A stretch of 64,000 bases of DNA. Source: Methylotenera_A sp046598525 (GTDB taxonomy: Bacteria > Pseudomonadota > Gammaproteobacteria > Burkholderiales > Methylophilaceae). The DNA is taken from NCBI GenBank assembly GCA_046598525.1, contig JBKJIJ010000007.1, forward strand, positions 11,965-75,964, written 5' to 3'. The notes under the pieces were generated by a model that saw only the letters and a program-made list of their open reading frames with translations, made no database searches and was not told the DNA's origin. This document shows, one piece after another, positions 25,325 through 34,574 of the stretch. The stretch's first letter is position 1; every line of letters begins with the position of its first letter. The position numbers were made by a program, and so were the translations under genes.

Positions 25325-26095
25325 TTAAATTGTTTTAGGCGCTGTTAGCCAAATCATTGTTGCCATGCGGCCTGTCACATTATCGCGGCGAAATGAGAAA
25401 AAACGTGCGCTATCGGTAACGGTGCAAAATTGTTCCTGCTGGCCGCCGTATAGTTGATTAACGCCTACATTGTTTAATCGCTGCGTGGCAATGCTGTAAA
25501 TATTACCCAGCCATTTATCATTTGCTTGCGGCTGAAAAGCCGATTCTGCTTGCGCATCTTTTGCGATAAATTGCGCTCTAACCTCACTACCCACTTCAAA
25601 CGCGCTTGGGCCAATGGCTGGGCCTAACCATGCCATCAAATGGTCTGCTTTAACATTTGATGCCGTTAACAATTTGGCAATTGTTGCTTCAATCACGCCA
25701 TCACACAAACTGCGCCAACCCGCATGAATGCTAGCCACCACAGTGCCAGCGGTATCACACAGTAATATTGGCAAGCAATCCGCCGTCATGGTTACGCATA
25801 CTGTATTGTGGCGCGTGGTAAAGCTGGCATCGGCATTGAGAATACAATCAGCATTGGCGGCATCTATTGCATCAACGCCATGGACTTGATTCAACCACAC
25901 TGGCTCGGAAGGCACAAATTGGCTTAATAGCTGGCGATTATGTGCCACATGCAAAGGGTCATCTTGCACATGATTACCTAAATTTAAACTGGCATATGAC
26001 CCAACGCTAACACCGCCGTTTCGCGTGGTTTGCAGGCTATGCACATTAGCCGGTACCGGCCAATCGGGAATGATAAAATCACTTTTTTTAAGCAA
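25325..26095 (-). CDS. pgeF: Peptidoglycan editing factor PgeF / multicopper-oxidase-like laccase domain protein (YfiH)
   Basis: 256 residues, DUF152 family. Metal-site signatures: LNQVHGVDAI, TADCLPILLCD, VASIHAGWRSLCDGV, and GPAIGPSAFEVG. YfiH/PgeF has been described as a purine nucleoside phosphorylase and as an enzyme that prevents misincorporation of L-Ser into cell-wall precursors. It lies 2 bases after rluD, as in many gamma- and betaproteobacteria, so they form an operon. Confidence 0.93.
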   Translation of the reverse strand: MLKKSDFIIPDWPVPANVHSLQTTRNGGVSVGSYASLNLGNHVQDDPLHVAHNRQLLSQFVPSEPVWLNQVHGVDAIDAANADCILNADASFTTRHNTVCVTMTADCLPILLCDTAGTVVASIHAGWRSLCDGVIEATIAKLLTASNVKADHLMAWLGPAIGPSAFEVGSEVRAQFIAKDAQAESAFQPQANDKWLGNIYSIATQRLNNVGVNQLYGGQQEQFCTVTDSARFFSFRRDNVTGRMATMIWLTAPKTI

Positions 26096-26097
26096 GA

Positions 26098-27237
26098 TTA
26101 ATCTCCTTCTAATTCTTCACTATCCAACTCATCATCATCTAAATCGTCAAAGTCATCATCATCGGCTTCGCCTTCATAATAATCACCATCTTGATAGCCG
26201 AAATCAAAGCCTTCGCCATCGTCTTCAGTTGGCGCATCTTCATGGCGCATGGCTTCAAGCAGCACTTTCATGTCATCGGCCAGCTCAATTTGCCATTCCA
26301 TAAATTCATCGGTTTTAGGATGAATTAAGCCCAATTTAACCGCATGCAAAGCTTGGCGATTAAAGTCACTCACCGCATCGCGCAAGGTTTGTGTCATGTG
26401 TTTATGCGGAATAATATTACCAATACCATACACCGGGTCGCCCAACATGGGCGCTTTTAAAAACTGCATATGCACGCGAATTTGATGAGTACGGCCTGTT
26501 TCTAGCTGACAGCGCAAATAAGTATGCACGCCAAAACGCTCAAGCACTTCGTAATGCGTAATAGCTGGCTTGCCCGTGCGCGAAATCGCCATTTTGGTAC
26601 GCGCATGACTGTGGCGGCCAATGGGCTGGTTAATCGTACCGTTGCGCCACAATTGTCCCCACACGATTGCTCTATATTCACGCTTAACCGTGCGCGCCTG
26701 CAACTGGCGCACCAGGCTAGTTTGCGCCTCTAAGGTTTTTGCCACCACCAATAAGCCGCTGGTATCTTTATCTAGCCTATGCACAATGCCAGCGCGCGGC
26801 ACATCACTTAATTGCGGCACATGATGCAGCAAAGCATTGAGCAAAGTACCGCTCCAATTACCGGCAGCAGGATGCACCACCAAACCAGCTGGCTTATTAA
26901 TGACTAAAATCGTGTCATCTTCATACACAATATTAAGCGGAATATTTTCAGGTAAAAACGCTTGCTCTTGCGGATTGGCTTGCGGCGTAATATCCACTTG
27001 CTCACCGCCCCATACTTTGGTTTTTGGCGTAGCGGCGACTTGATTTAAGGTGACAAACCCCGCTTTAATCCAAGCTTGCAAGCGTGAGCGTGAATGGGCT
27101 GGCAACATTTGTTGCAAAGCAACATCTAAGCGCTCACCGCCCGCGCTCATGGGAATAATCAACTTAACGCTGGGGTTAAGTTGGGGATTAATTGGCGTGT
27201 TTGCAGCTAACTCTTTTTTTGGCATCTGTTTTTGCAT
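26098..27237 (-). CDS. rluD: 23S rRNA pseudouridine synthase RluD
   Basis: 379 residues. An S4 RNA-binding domain (about residues 30-90: ERLDVALQQMLPAHSRSRLQ) is followed by the synthase core with the catalytic Asp in AGIVHRLDKDTSGLLVVAKT. It makes pseudouridines 1911, 1915 and 1917 in helix 69. Odd point: the last 45 residues form a strongly acidic tail of Asp, Glu, Gly and Tyr (for example EADDDDFDDLDDDELDSEE), absent from the E. coli protein. Divergent from bamD with 57 bases between, the conserved bamD-rluD-pgeF arrangement. Confidence 0.96.
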   Translation of the reverse strand: MQKQMPKKELAANTPINPQLNPSVKLIIPMSAGGERLDVALQQMLPAHSRSRLQAWIKAGFVTLNQVAATPKTKVWGGEQVDITPQANPQEQAFLPENIPLNIVYEDDTILVINKPAGLVVHPAAGNWSGTLLNALLHHVPQLSDVPRAGIVHRLDKDTSGLLVVAKTLEAQTSLVRQLQARTVKREYRAIVWGQLWRNGTINQPIGRHSHARTKMAISRTGKPAITHYEVLERFGVHTYLRCQLETGRTHQIRVHMQFLKAPMLGDPVYGIGNIIPHKHMTQTLRDAVSDFNRQALHAVKLGLIHPKTDEFMEWQIELADDMKVLLEAMRHEDAPTEDDGEGFDFGYQDGDYYEGEADDDDFDDLDDDELDSEELEGD

Positions 27238-27294
27238 CGGCTTTTTTACTGGCTTAAGTTATAATAAAACTTAAATTTTCTGTAGGTTTTTATA

Positions 27295-28122
27295 GTGAAA
27301 CGTATTTTACCGCTTTATTGCAAATTCATTGGGGCTTTATTGTTGCCTTTTGTATTATCTAGCTGTGCCATTTTTGGTGCACCAACCGAGTTAGATGACA
27401 CTAGGGGCTGGCAAGCTGACCGCATTTATGCGGAAGGTGAATCCAAAATGATTGATAAAGACTATGACAAAGCGCTGGTTTATTTTCAAAAACTAGAATC
27501 GCGCTTTCCACATGGCAAATACGCCACGCAAGCGCAATTAGAAATTGCCTATATTCATTACAAAAAGCAAGACCCGGTTTCAACCGTAATTGCGGCTGAT
27601 CGCTTTATTAAGCTGCACCCAAATCATCCAAATGTGGATTACGCTTATTACCTTAAAGGCTTAGCCAGCTTTAGTGAGCGTGGCGTGATTGAAAAATACA
27701 CCGCGCAAGAAATCAGTGACCGCGATCCAAAAACATTGAAATTATCGTTTGCGGCCTTAAAAGAGCTAGTCGAACGCTATCCAAAAAGCCGTTATTACAA
27801 AGATGCGACGCAACGTATGTTGTATTTAGTGAATGCGCTAGCACAACACGAAATGCACGTGGCGCGTTATTACATGAACCGTACCGCCTATTTAGCGGCA
27901 TTAAATCGTGCTAAATATGTTTTAGAGTATTACCCAAACTCAACCTCAATTGAAGAAGCATTGGTGGTTAGTGTGAGCGCCTATGACCACATGGATTTAA
28001 CCGATTTAAAAGAGGATACATTGCGTATTCTCAAAACGAATTATCCACAAAACCCAATGGTGTTGGGTAAAGCCAGTCAAGATGAACGCATTTGGTGGAA
28101 ATTTTGGGAAAGTTTGTATTAA
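27295..28122 (+). CDS. bamD: Outer-membrane assembly lipoprotein BamD
   Basis: 275 residues, GTG start. The lipobox LSSCAIFG puts the acylated Cys at residue 24. TPR repeats follow (AEGESKMIDKDYDKALVYFQ, ESRFPHGKYATQAQLEIAYI, RFIKLHPNHPNVDYAYYLKG). BamD is an essential lipoprotein of the BAM machine that inserts beta-barrels. bamB, another BAM lipoprotein, lies 1.5 kb away. The downstream terminator is shared with der. Confidence 0.97.
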   Translation: MKRILPLYCKFIGALLLPFVLSSCAIFGAPTELDDTRGWQADRIYAEGESKMIDKDYDKALVYFQKLESRFPHGKYATQAQLEIAYIHYKKQDPVSTVIAADRFIKLHPNHPNVDYAYYLKGLASFSERGVIEKYTAQEISDRDPKTLKLSFAALKELVERYPKSRYYKDATQRMLYLVNALAQHEMHVARYYMNRTAYLAALNRAKYVLEYYPNSTSIEEALVVSVSAYDHMDLTDLKEDTLRILKTNYPQNPMVLGKASQDERIWWKFWESLY

Positions 28123-28154
28123 GTTTATAAGATTAATATTATAAATAAGTATTG

Positions 28155-28196
28155 AAAAAGCCTGCTTAACTTTCATTAAGCAGGCTTTTTTGTTTT
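28155..28196. terminator. Bidirectional Rho-independent terminator between bamD and der
   Basis: A perfect 15-bp stem AAAAAGCCTGCTTAA (28155-28169) with TTAAGCAGGCTTTTT (28176-28190) and a 6-base loop. U-rich runs occur in both directions (TTTTTTGTTTT on the plus strand, AAAAAG preceded by T-poor DNA on the other). It lies 32 bases after the bamD stop and 30 bases beyond the der stop. Confidence 0.9.
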
Positions 28197-28225
28197 AGCA
28201 TCAAATTAGATTTGAATTTAGGTTT

Positions 28226-29656
28226 CTATCTTTTCTTATCTTCAATGTCTTTTTTAGCTTTCAGCTCAGCACGTTGCGCGGTTTTACGGCGGCGCATGCT
28301 TACAATACCCTCACCCGCTTTGCGTTTATCTGGCTCGGCAAATGGGTTATCGCCTTGTTTAAATTGCACGCGTAATGGCGTACCAACCAATTGAAAAGTC
28401 TTGCGGTAAACGCCTTCTAAATAGCGCTTATAGCTGTCTTTAATATCATCCACATGGCTACCGTGCACCACTACAATCGGTGGATTCATGCCGCCTTGAT
28501 GCGCGTATTTTAATTTAGGACGTGTGCCACGGCTAATAGGCGGCTGATGTTGCGCAATGGCGTCAATTAACACACGCGTTAATTGCGGCGTGGCTAGTTT
28601 TGCCATGGCAGCTTTAAAAGCGCCATCTACAGACGTAAATAATTCAGGCAGGCCCTTTTTACGTAACGCTGAAATATAGTGAAACTTAGCAAAATCTAAA
28701 AATATTAATTTGCGATCAATTTCTTTTTTAATAAATTCGCGTTCGTCTTCAGGCAAACCATCCCATTTATTCACCGCCACCACCAAAGCACGGCCAGCGT
28801 CCAATATATAAGCGGCTACGTGCGCATCTTGCTCTGTAATACCTTCTTGCGCATCCACCACCAAAATCGCTACGTTTGCGTCTTCAATCGCTTGCATGGT
28901 TTTTACAACTGAAAATTTCTCAACCGCTTCAAACACACGACCGCGTTTGCGAACACCAGCGGTATCAATAATAGTATAGGTCTTGCCGTCTTTTTCTAAA
29001 TCAATCTCAATTGAGTCGCGCGTTGTGCCTGGCTCATCAAACGCAATCACGCGCTCCTCACCTAATAGCGCATTTACTAAGGTAGATTTACCTACATTTG
29101 GGCGGCCAACAATAGCGATTTTAGGTTTTTTAAGATTAGTACGTTCTTCTTCAAATGTATGCTCAGGGAAGCTTTCCAAAGCCAATTCCACTAAATCTTT
29201 AACACCTTCACCATGCGCAGAAGAAATCGATAGTGGCTCGCCTAAGCCTAATTCATGGAAATCGGCCGAAACCACGGCTTTATTCATGCCTTCGGTTTTA
29301 TTCACGGCTAAAAATACGGGGCGTTGCGATTTACGTAATTTATCGGCAATGATAAATTCTTGCGGCGTCATACCCGCGCGACCATCCACCAAAAATATAA
29401 TCACATCGGCTTCATCAATCGCCAACAAGGTTTGGCGCGCCATTTCTTTTAAAATGCCAGATTCAGCCGTTGGTTCAAAACCACCGGTATCAATCACCAA
29501 ATAAGGTTTGCTGGCCCCAATGCCGCGGCCATAATGCCTGTCACGCGTAAGCCCAGGCAAATCAGCCACCAGCGCGTCACGACTTTTGGTCATGCGATTA
29601 AAAAGGGTTGATTTGCCGACGTTAGGTCGACCAACTAAAACAATGGTAGGCAGCAT
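28226..29656 (-). CDS. der: Ribosome assembly GTPase Der (EngA)
   Basis: 476 residues with the hallmark two GTPase domains in tandem. First: LVGRPNVGKSTLFNRMTKS (residues 6-24), DLPGLTRD, NKTE. Second: IVGRPNVGKSTLVNALLGEE (from about 182), DTAGVRKRG, NKWDGL. A C-terminal KH-like domain ends in a basic tail. Needed for 50S subunit maturation. The bamB-der order is conserved in betaproteobacteria. Confidence 0.98.
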   Translation of the reverse strand: MLPTIVLVGRPNVGKSTLFNRMTKSRDALVADLPGLTRDRHYGRGIGASKPYLVIDTGGFEPTAESGILKEMARQTLLAIDEADVIIFLVDGRAGMTPQEFIIADKLRKSQRPVFLAVNKTEGMNKAVVSADFHELGLGEPLSISSAHGEGVKDLVELALESFPEHTFEEERTNLKKPKIAIVGRPNVGKSTLVNALLGEERVIAFDEPGTTRDSIEIDLEKDGKTYTIIDTAGVRKRGRVFEAVEKFSVVKTMQAIEDANVAILVVDAQEGITEQDAHVAAYILDAGRALVVAVNKWDGLPEDEREFIKKEIDRKLIFLDFAKFHYISALRKKGLPELFTSVDGAFKAAMAKLATPQLTRVLIDAIAQHQPPISRGTRPKLKYAHQGGMNPPIVVVHGSHVDDIKDSYKRYLEGVYRKTFQLVGTPLRVQFKQGDNPFAEPDKRKAGEGIVSMRRRKTAQRAELKAKKDIEDKKR

Positions 29657-29669
29657 ATTGGGAGACTAA

Positions 29670-30863
29670 TTATTTGACACTAACCGCATAAACGCCACCA
29701 TCACGGGTTTCGGCTATGAGTTGTGAAGAGTTTGAACCAGGAATAAGAGACATGATCGCATTATCATCTAATTTAATGCGTGCCGAAAAGTTACCATCAT
29801 CGCGACTTAAGAAGTGTACATAACCTTCTAAATCGCCAATTGCAATCAAACTACCCATTGGCAATGGCGCTGATAATCGGCGGTTTGCCAACGCACCTTG
29901 GCGCCAAAATGTTTTACCACTGGTGTAATCTAATGAATAGACAGAGCCTAGGGTGTGTGATACAAATATTTTTGCATCTTCAGCGCTTAAGCCGGCGTAG
30001 CTAGAGATATCGCGATTCCAAACCACTTTGCCAGTAGCGCGATCTACCGCTGCAATTTTGCCTTGATACGCCACCGCATACACTAATGGGCCGTCTACAA
30101 AAGGCAAGCTGGTAATATCAGCAATACGCTCAATTTCAGTCACACCCTTAGGTTGCGCTACGGTTGCTTCCCACAAAATTTTGCCGTTATCGGCACGAAT
30201 AGCCACTAATTTACCACCGGCAAAACCTGCATAAACAGCGCCGCCATCTACTACAATACCCACGCTGCTGCGTAACGACAATGCCGGAGTTGCGCGTTCG
30301 TATACCCATTTGCGGGTGCCATCGATTGCGTTTAAACCATAAATGCGGTTATCGCCAGAGCGTGCAATTACAAGGCCGTCAAAATAACGTGGCACACTTA
30401 ATATTTCGCTGGATAATTTGGCTTTCCACAATAATTTGCCAGCAATATCGTAAGCATGCACAAAGCCTTTATTGCTGCCAACCATCACAATGCCAGCACC
30501 AATACCAACGCCACCGCTGATGGGTTCGCCAATATTAATGCGCCATACTTGCTTGCCAGTGGCGGCATCTAATTTAGTTAACTCACCTTTTACATTGGCG
30601 GCATAAACGGCGTCAGAATCTTTGGCCAAGGTGTAGTCATACTTTGCTGTATCACCAACATTGTTAGACCAATCTACTTTGGCGGTATAAGTCGCTTTAA
30701 ATTCTTCTAATTCTGCAGGCGGATTAGATGGCTCACGGCCAAATATCTTTTCTGACAAGCTAGTTTGCATTTCAGTAATGGTGCTGCATGACGTTAATAA
30801 CGCCATTGCTGCAACTAAACACAGAGCTGAAATACAATTTTTAGTTATAGAGTTTCGCATCAT
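29670..30863 (-). CDS. bamB: Outer-membrane assembly lipoprotein BamB
   Basis: An eight-bladed PQQ-type propeller. The lipobox LLTSCSTI gives an acylated Cys 26 residues after the chosen ATG (30863). The frame also opens at TTG 30875, immediately after yfgM, but the signal peptide (MRNSITKNCISALCLVAAMA) fits the ATG pair at 30860-30863. Repeats such as LDAATGKQVWRINIGEPISG, YGLNAIDGTRKWVYE and VDRATGKVVWNRDIS are blades. Part of the BAM complex. Confidence 0.96.
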   Translation of the reverse strand: MMRNSITKNCISALCLVAAMALLTSCSTITEMQTSLSEKIFGREPSNPPAELEEFKATYTAKVDWSNNVGDTAKYDYTLAKDSDAVYAANVKGELTKLDAATGKQVWRINIGEPISGGVGIGAGIVMVGSNKGFVHAYDIAGKLLWKAKLSSEILSVPRYFDGLVIARSGDNRIYGLNAIDGTRKWVYERATPALSLRSSVGIVVDGGAVYAGFAGGKLVAIRADNGKILWEATVAQPKGVTEIERIADITSLPFVDGPLVYAVAYQGKIAAVDRATGKVVWNRDISSYAGLSAEDAKIFVSHTLGSVYSLDYTSGKTFWRQGALANRRLSAPLPMGSLIAIGDLEGYVHFLSRDDGNFSARIKLDDNAIMSLIPGSNSSQLIAETRDGGVYAVSVK

Positions 30864-30875
30864 CAAAATCAACAA

Positions 30876-31532
30876 TTAAACGCCTGACGATTCGGCAGTC
30901 GATGAGCCACCACCAAGCGCTTCTAATTTTTGGCGCGTGTACAGTTGCATTTTGCCTTGCGTATCCAGCTCATTCAATGCTGTTTCATAAGATTTTTTTG
31001 CATCGGCTTTTTTGCCTTGCGCCAAATAAATGTCGCCTTTAAGGTCTTCTTTTAAACCCATAAAACCTTTATCAGCATCGTTAGTTAGCACTTTCAACGC
31101 GGCATCATAACTTTTTTCTTCAAACAAAATACCAGCCAATTGCAAACTAGCAATCGCTTTTGTCGTGCTTTCTTTAGCATTTTCGGCCGCCCACTCTAAT
31201 TGGGTTTTGGCCGATTTTGTATCATTGGCAGCAATGCTGGCTTTTGCTGAAAGAATCGCGGCACGTCCTGCATAAGGCGTGCTGGCGTAATCGGCCGATA
31301 ATTTAGCCGCTTGCGCTTTAATATCCGCTACTTTGCTGGAATCTGTTACCACTAATGCCTGATACAAAACTGAAGCTTCCGTGGCTTTTTTGTTTTGATA
31401 ATAGCCGTAGCCTTGCCATGCGGCATAAGCAACTAATGCCGCCAACACTAAATTAGTGGCTAGCTTGCCATTTTTCTTCCACCACGCTTTAAATTCATCT
31501 AACTGCTCTTGCTCTTCTAAATCGTATGCCAT
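30876..31532 (-). CDS. yfgM: Periplasmic chaperone-associated TPR membrane protein YfgM
   Basis: 218 residues. A short acidic cytosolic N-terminus (MAYDLEEQEQLDEFKAWWKK) is followed by one membrane segment (about residues 25-45) and a periplasmic TPR-like domain (PF09976 type). E. coli YfgM binds the SecYEG translocon and PpiD. It lies in the conserved hisS-yfgM-bamB-der run, although here two ABC ATPase genes separate it from hisS. Confidence 0.93.
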   Translation of the reverse strand: MAYDLEEQEQLDEFKAWWKKNGKLATNLVLAALVAYAAWQGYGYYQNKKATEASVLYQALVVTDSSKVADIKAQAAKLSADYASTPYAGRAAILSAKASIAANDTKSAKTQLEWAAENAKESTTKAIASLQLAGILFEEKSYDAALKVLTNDADKGFMGLKEDLKGDIYLAQGKKADAKKSYETALNELDTQGKMQLYTRQKLEALGGGSSTAESSGV

Positions 31533-31584
31533 TACTTTTCTCTCTTAATTATCTTTAGCAACCTACTTTTTACCAACCCAAGCA

Positions 31585-32412
31585 CTATGCCGCTTTACGC
31601 CCTGGTATGGCACTTAATAACTGCTGCGTGTAAGCTTGCTGTGGCGCATTATAAATTTCCACCACGTTGCCCTGCTCTACTACTCTACCTTTGTGCATCA
31701 CAACCATTTCGTCGGCAATGTGGCGCACAACGCGTAAATCGTGACTAATAAAAATATAACTTAACTGCATTTCGCGCTGCAATTCTTTTAGCAGCAACAA
31801 AATTTGCGCCTGCACAGAAACATCTAAAGCTGAAACGGGTTCATCGCATACCAGCACTTTTGGCTGTAACACCAATGCACGTGCAATACCAATGCGCTGA
31901 CGCTGACCACCTGAGAACTGGTGTGGATATTTAAGTGCATCGCTGCCGCTTAAACCAACACGCTCTAACATTTGCTGTACTTTGTTCTTTTGCTCAGACG
32001 CACTGCCCAAGCCATGAATCAGCAAGCCTTCGCCCACTATTTCACCTACGCGCATGCGCGGATTGAGTGACGCAAAAGGATCTTGAAACACCATTTGCAG
32101 GTTTTTGCGCATGCTGCGCAAAGAACTTGCATCTAGTTTTGCTAAATCTTTTCCTTCAAATAGCACTTCGCCGCTATCGAAAGGATGCAATTGTAACAGA
32201 CAACGTGCCAAGGTGGATTTACCAGAGCCAGATTCACCCACCACGGCTAAGGTTGAACCCGCTTTTAATGAAAGGCTAACATCGTCTAACGCCTTAATCT
32301 GCGTGCTGCCAAAGCCAAAACGGCCACTGCTTTGCGTATAGGTTTTAACCAAATGATTGGCTTGCAAAATAATAGGTGCCGCTTCTAAATTTTGCGTATT
32401 GTCATCAATCAT
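31585..32412 (-). CDS. Peptide/nickel-type ABC transporter ATP-binding protein (DppF/OppF family)
   Basis: 275 residues. Walker A is in AVVGESGSGKSTLARCLLQL, the Q-loop in MVFQDPFASLNPRMRVGEIV, the signature is FSGGQRQRIGIARAL, Walker B VLVCDEPVSALD, and the C-terminal oligopeptide extension is LLSAIPGRKAA. The partner ATPase overlaps its start by 4 bases. No permease or binding-protein gene is near. A role in importing peptides is known for the family; the cognate channel is outside the window. Confidence 0.92.
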   Translation of the reverse strand: MIDDNTQNLEAAPIILQANHLVKTYTQSSGRFGFGSTQIKALDDVSLSLKAGSTLAVVGESGSGKSTLARCLLQLHPFDSGEVLFEGKDLAKLDASSLRSMRKNLQMVFQDPFASLNPRMRVGEIVGEGLLIHGLGSASEQKNKVQQMLERVGLSGSDALKYPHQFSGGQRQRIGIARALVLQPKVLVCDEPVSALDVSVQAQILLLLKELQREMQLSYIFISHDLRVVRHIADEMVVMHKGRVVEQGNVVEIYNAPQQAYTQQLLSAIPGRKAA

Positions 32413-33257
32413 CCGGCCGCCTTTTTATCGTTTAGCCCATCTTTTAACCATGCATAATCAATCGGCTTAAGCTGCTTTTTGCCCTCTGCATCTGGTACAC
32501 AGGCCAACAATGCTTTGGTGTAAGGATGTTGCGGCTTTTCCAGCACCTGCTTTTTAGTGCCTGTTTCAACGATTTCGCCCCTAAACATCACAATTACGTC
32601 ATCGGCAATATCAGCCACCACGCCAAAATCATGCGTAATAAATAGCATGGCCATATTCATGCGCGTTTTTAACTCGTCTAATAACTGTAGAATTTGCGCT
32701 TGCACGGTCACATCCAAGGCCGTAGTTGGCTCATCGGCAATCAAAAGCGCTGGCTCACAAGCAATGCTCATGGCAATCATCACACGCTGGCGCTGACCGC
32801 CAGATAGCTCATCAGGGTAGCTATTGGCGCGTTCCATCGGGATGCCCACTTGTTGCAACAAACTTTCTACGCGCAATTTTAAACCAGAGCCTTTAAAGCC
32901 CATATGCGCGGTTAATGCTTCGCCAATTTGATAACCCACTGTTAATACAGGGTTTAATGATGTCATTGGCTCTTGAAAAATCATACCAATTTTCGCGCCG
33001 CGAATACTTTGCAGCGCTTTATTATCCAGCTGGGTGATATCTTGGCCTTGAAACACAACGCTACCTGAACACTGCAATTGTTTTGACAGCAAACCCATAA
33101 TCGTCAGCGCTGTTAAACTTTTACCACTGCCAGATTCGCCAACTATGCAAGTGGTTTTGCCAGACGACAAACTAAAAGCCGCATTTTTAACCAAAAAACG
33201 ATTGGGGTCATTTTTTGGCGTGACGTTTAGATTATTGATGGTTAAGATTTCAGTCAT
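32409..33257 (-). CDS. Peptide/nickel-type ABC transporter ATP-binding protein (DppD/OppD family)
   Basis: 282 residues. Motifs: CIVGESGSGKSLTALTIMGL, MIFQEPMTSLNPVLTVGYQI, LSGGQRQRVMIAMSIACEP, LLIADEPTTALDVTVQAQIL, and the C-terminal HPYTKALLACVPDAEGKK with a single-Cys version of the usual oligopeptide-transporter tail. It forms a heterodimer with the next gene. In many genomes the two are fused as one YejF-like protein; here they are separate and overlap. Confidence 0.92.
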   Translation of the reverse strand: MTEILTINNLNVTPKNDPNRFLVKNAAFSLSSGKTTCIVGESGSGKSLTALTIMGLLSKQLQCSGSVVFQGQDITQLDNKALQSIRGAKIGMIFQEPMTSLNPVLTVGYQIGEALTAHMGFKGSGLKLRVESLLQQVGIPMERANSYPDELSGGQRQRVMIAMSIACEPALLIADEPTTALDVTVQAQILQLLDELKTRMNMAMLFITHDFGVVADIADDVIVMFRGEIVETGTKKQVLEKPQHPYTKALLACVPDAEGKKQLKPIDYAWLKDGLNDKKAAG

Positions 33258-33284
33258 GGGCGATTCGTATCAATTAATTTAATA

Positions 33285-34568
33285 TCACTCAATATTTGAT
33301 GTACTGATTACTTTATATACTTCGTCCAGTTTACAGCGTTTTTGCTCACCTGCTTGCAGTAAAGGTTTTAGCGAAATCTCACCTGCGGCCACTTCATCAT
33401 CACCTAAAATCGCCGCGAAACGCGCGCCGCTTCTATCGGCTTTTTTCATTTGCGATTTAAAGCTACCGCCGCCTGCGTGCAATACCACGCTTAAACCAGC
33501 ACTTCTTAATGTTTCTGATATGGCAAACGCTTGTTTTTCAGCCAACTCACCTACATTCACCAAGTAAATATCAGGAGTGTTTTGGGCTGTTACGCCATAT
33601 TCTTGCATCAACAAAAACACGCGCTCTAAACCAATACCAAAGCCGCAAGCAGGCGTAGCGTTGCCACCTAAACGTTCAACCAAAGTATCGTAACGTCCAC
33701 CGCCGGCAATAGTGCCTTGCGCGCCAAGCTTGGTTGTCACCCATTCAAACACGGTGCGATTGTAATAATCCAAACCGCGCACTAAGCGATGGTTAATCAT
33801 ATAGCTAATTCCTGCATCGCTAAGAAACAGACACAGCTTTTCAAAATGGGTTCGGCTGGCTTCACCCAAACAATCCATTAATTTTGGTGCGGCTTCGCAC
33901 ATGGCTTGCATGCGCGGATTTTTGGTGTCCAAAATGCGTAATGGATTTGTGTGCAAACGGCGTTTGGCATCTTCATCCAGCAAATCAGAGTGCTGCTCAA
34001 AATAGGCAATCAAGGTTTGGCGATAGGCCAAACGTTCATCTGCATCGCCAATACTATTAATCTGCAACTCAACGTCCGTTATGCCCAATTCCCGCCACAG
34101 CCTAGCCAATAACACTATTTGCTCAGCATCTACTTCTGGCGCATCAAAACCAAATGCTTCTACCCCAATTTGGTGAAACTGACGCTGACGGCCTTTTTGC
34201 ACGTTTTCGTGCCTAAACATGGCGCCCGAATACCACAAACGTTGCGGCCCGTTGTAGGTTAAATTACTTTCAATCACCGCCCGCACACAACCTGCTGTGC
34301 CTTCTGGGCGTAAAGTAAGCTTGTCGCCATTAAGCGCATCTATCCACGCGTACATTTCTTTTTCAACAATATCAGTATGCTCACCCACGCTGCGCACAAA
34401 CAAGTTGGTATCTTCTACTAAAGGCATGCGGATATTGTTATAGCCGTATTGCGCTAAGATTTTACGCGCGGTATCTTCTAGCTTAAACCACAGCGGCGTG
34501 GCTTCTGGCAAAATATCGTAAAAACCTTTGATAGATTGAAATTTTTGATTGGATGAATTTTGAGCCAT
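33285..34568 (-). CDS. hisS: Histidyl-tRNA synthetase
   Basis: 427 residues, class II. Motif 1 region near IRMPLVEDTNLFVRSVGEHT, motif 2 TLRPEGTAGCVRAVIE and RHENVQKGRQRQFHQIGVEA, the HisA signature LVRGLDYYNRTVFEWVT, motif 3 GFGIGLERVFLLM, and an anticodon-binding domain at the end. It lies 6 bases after ispG, the standard order. Confidence 0.98.
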   Translation of the reverse strand: MAQNSSNQKFQSIKGFYDILPEATPLWFKLEDTARKILAQYGYNNIRMPLVEDTNLFVRSVGEHTDIVEKEMYAWIDALNGDKLTLRPEGTAGCVRAVIESNLTYNGPQRLWYSGAMFRHENVQKGRQRQFHQIGVEAFGFDAPEVDAEQIVLLARLWRELGITDVELQINSIGDADERLAYRQTLIAYFEQHSDLLDEDAKRRLHTNPLRILDTKNPRMQAMCEAAPKLMDCLGEASRTHFEKLCLFLSDAGISYMINHRLVRGLDYYNRTVFEWVTTKLGAQGTIAGGGRYDTLVERLGGNATPACGFGIGLERVFLLMQEYGVTAQNTPDIYLVNVGELAEKQAFAISETLRSAGLSVVLHAGGGSFKSQMKKADRSGARFAAILGDDEVAAGEISLKPLLQAGEQKRCKLDEVYKVISTSNIE

Positions 34569-34574
34569 TGAAAG

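Noticed and set aside
28983..29504. 173-codon open frame on the plus strand
   Set aside because: Antisense to der, low-complexity Ser/Lys-rich translation with no ribosome site.
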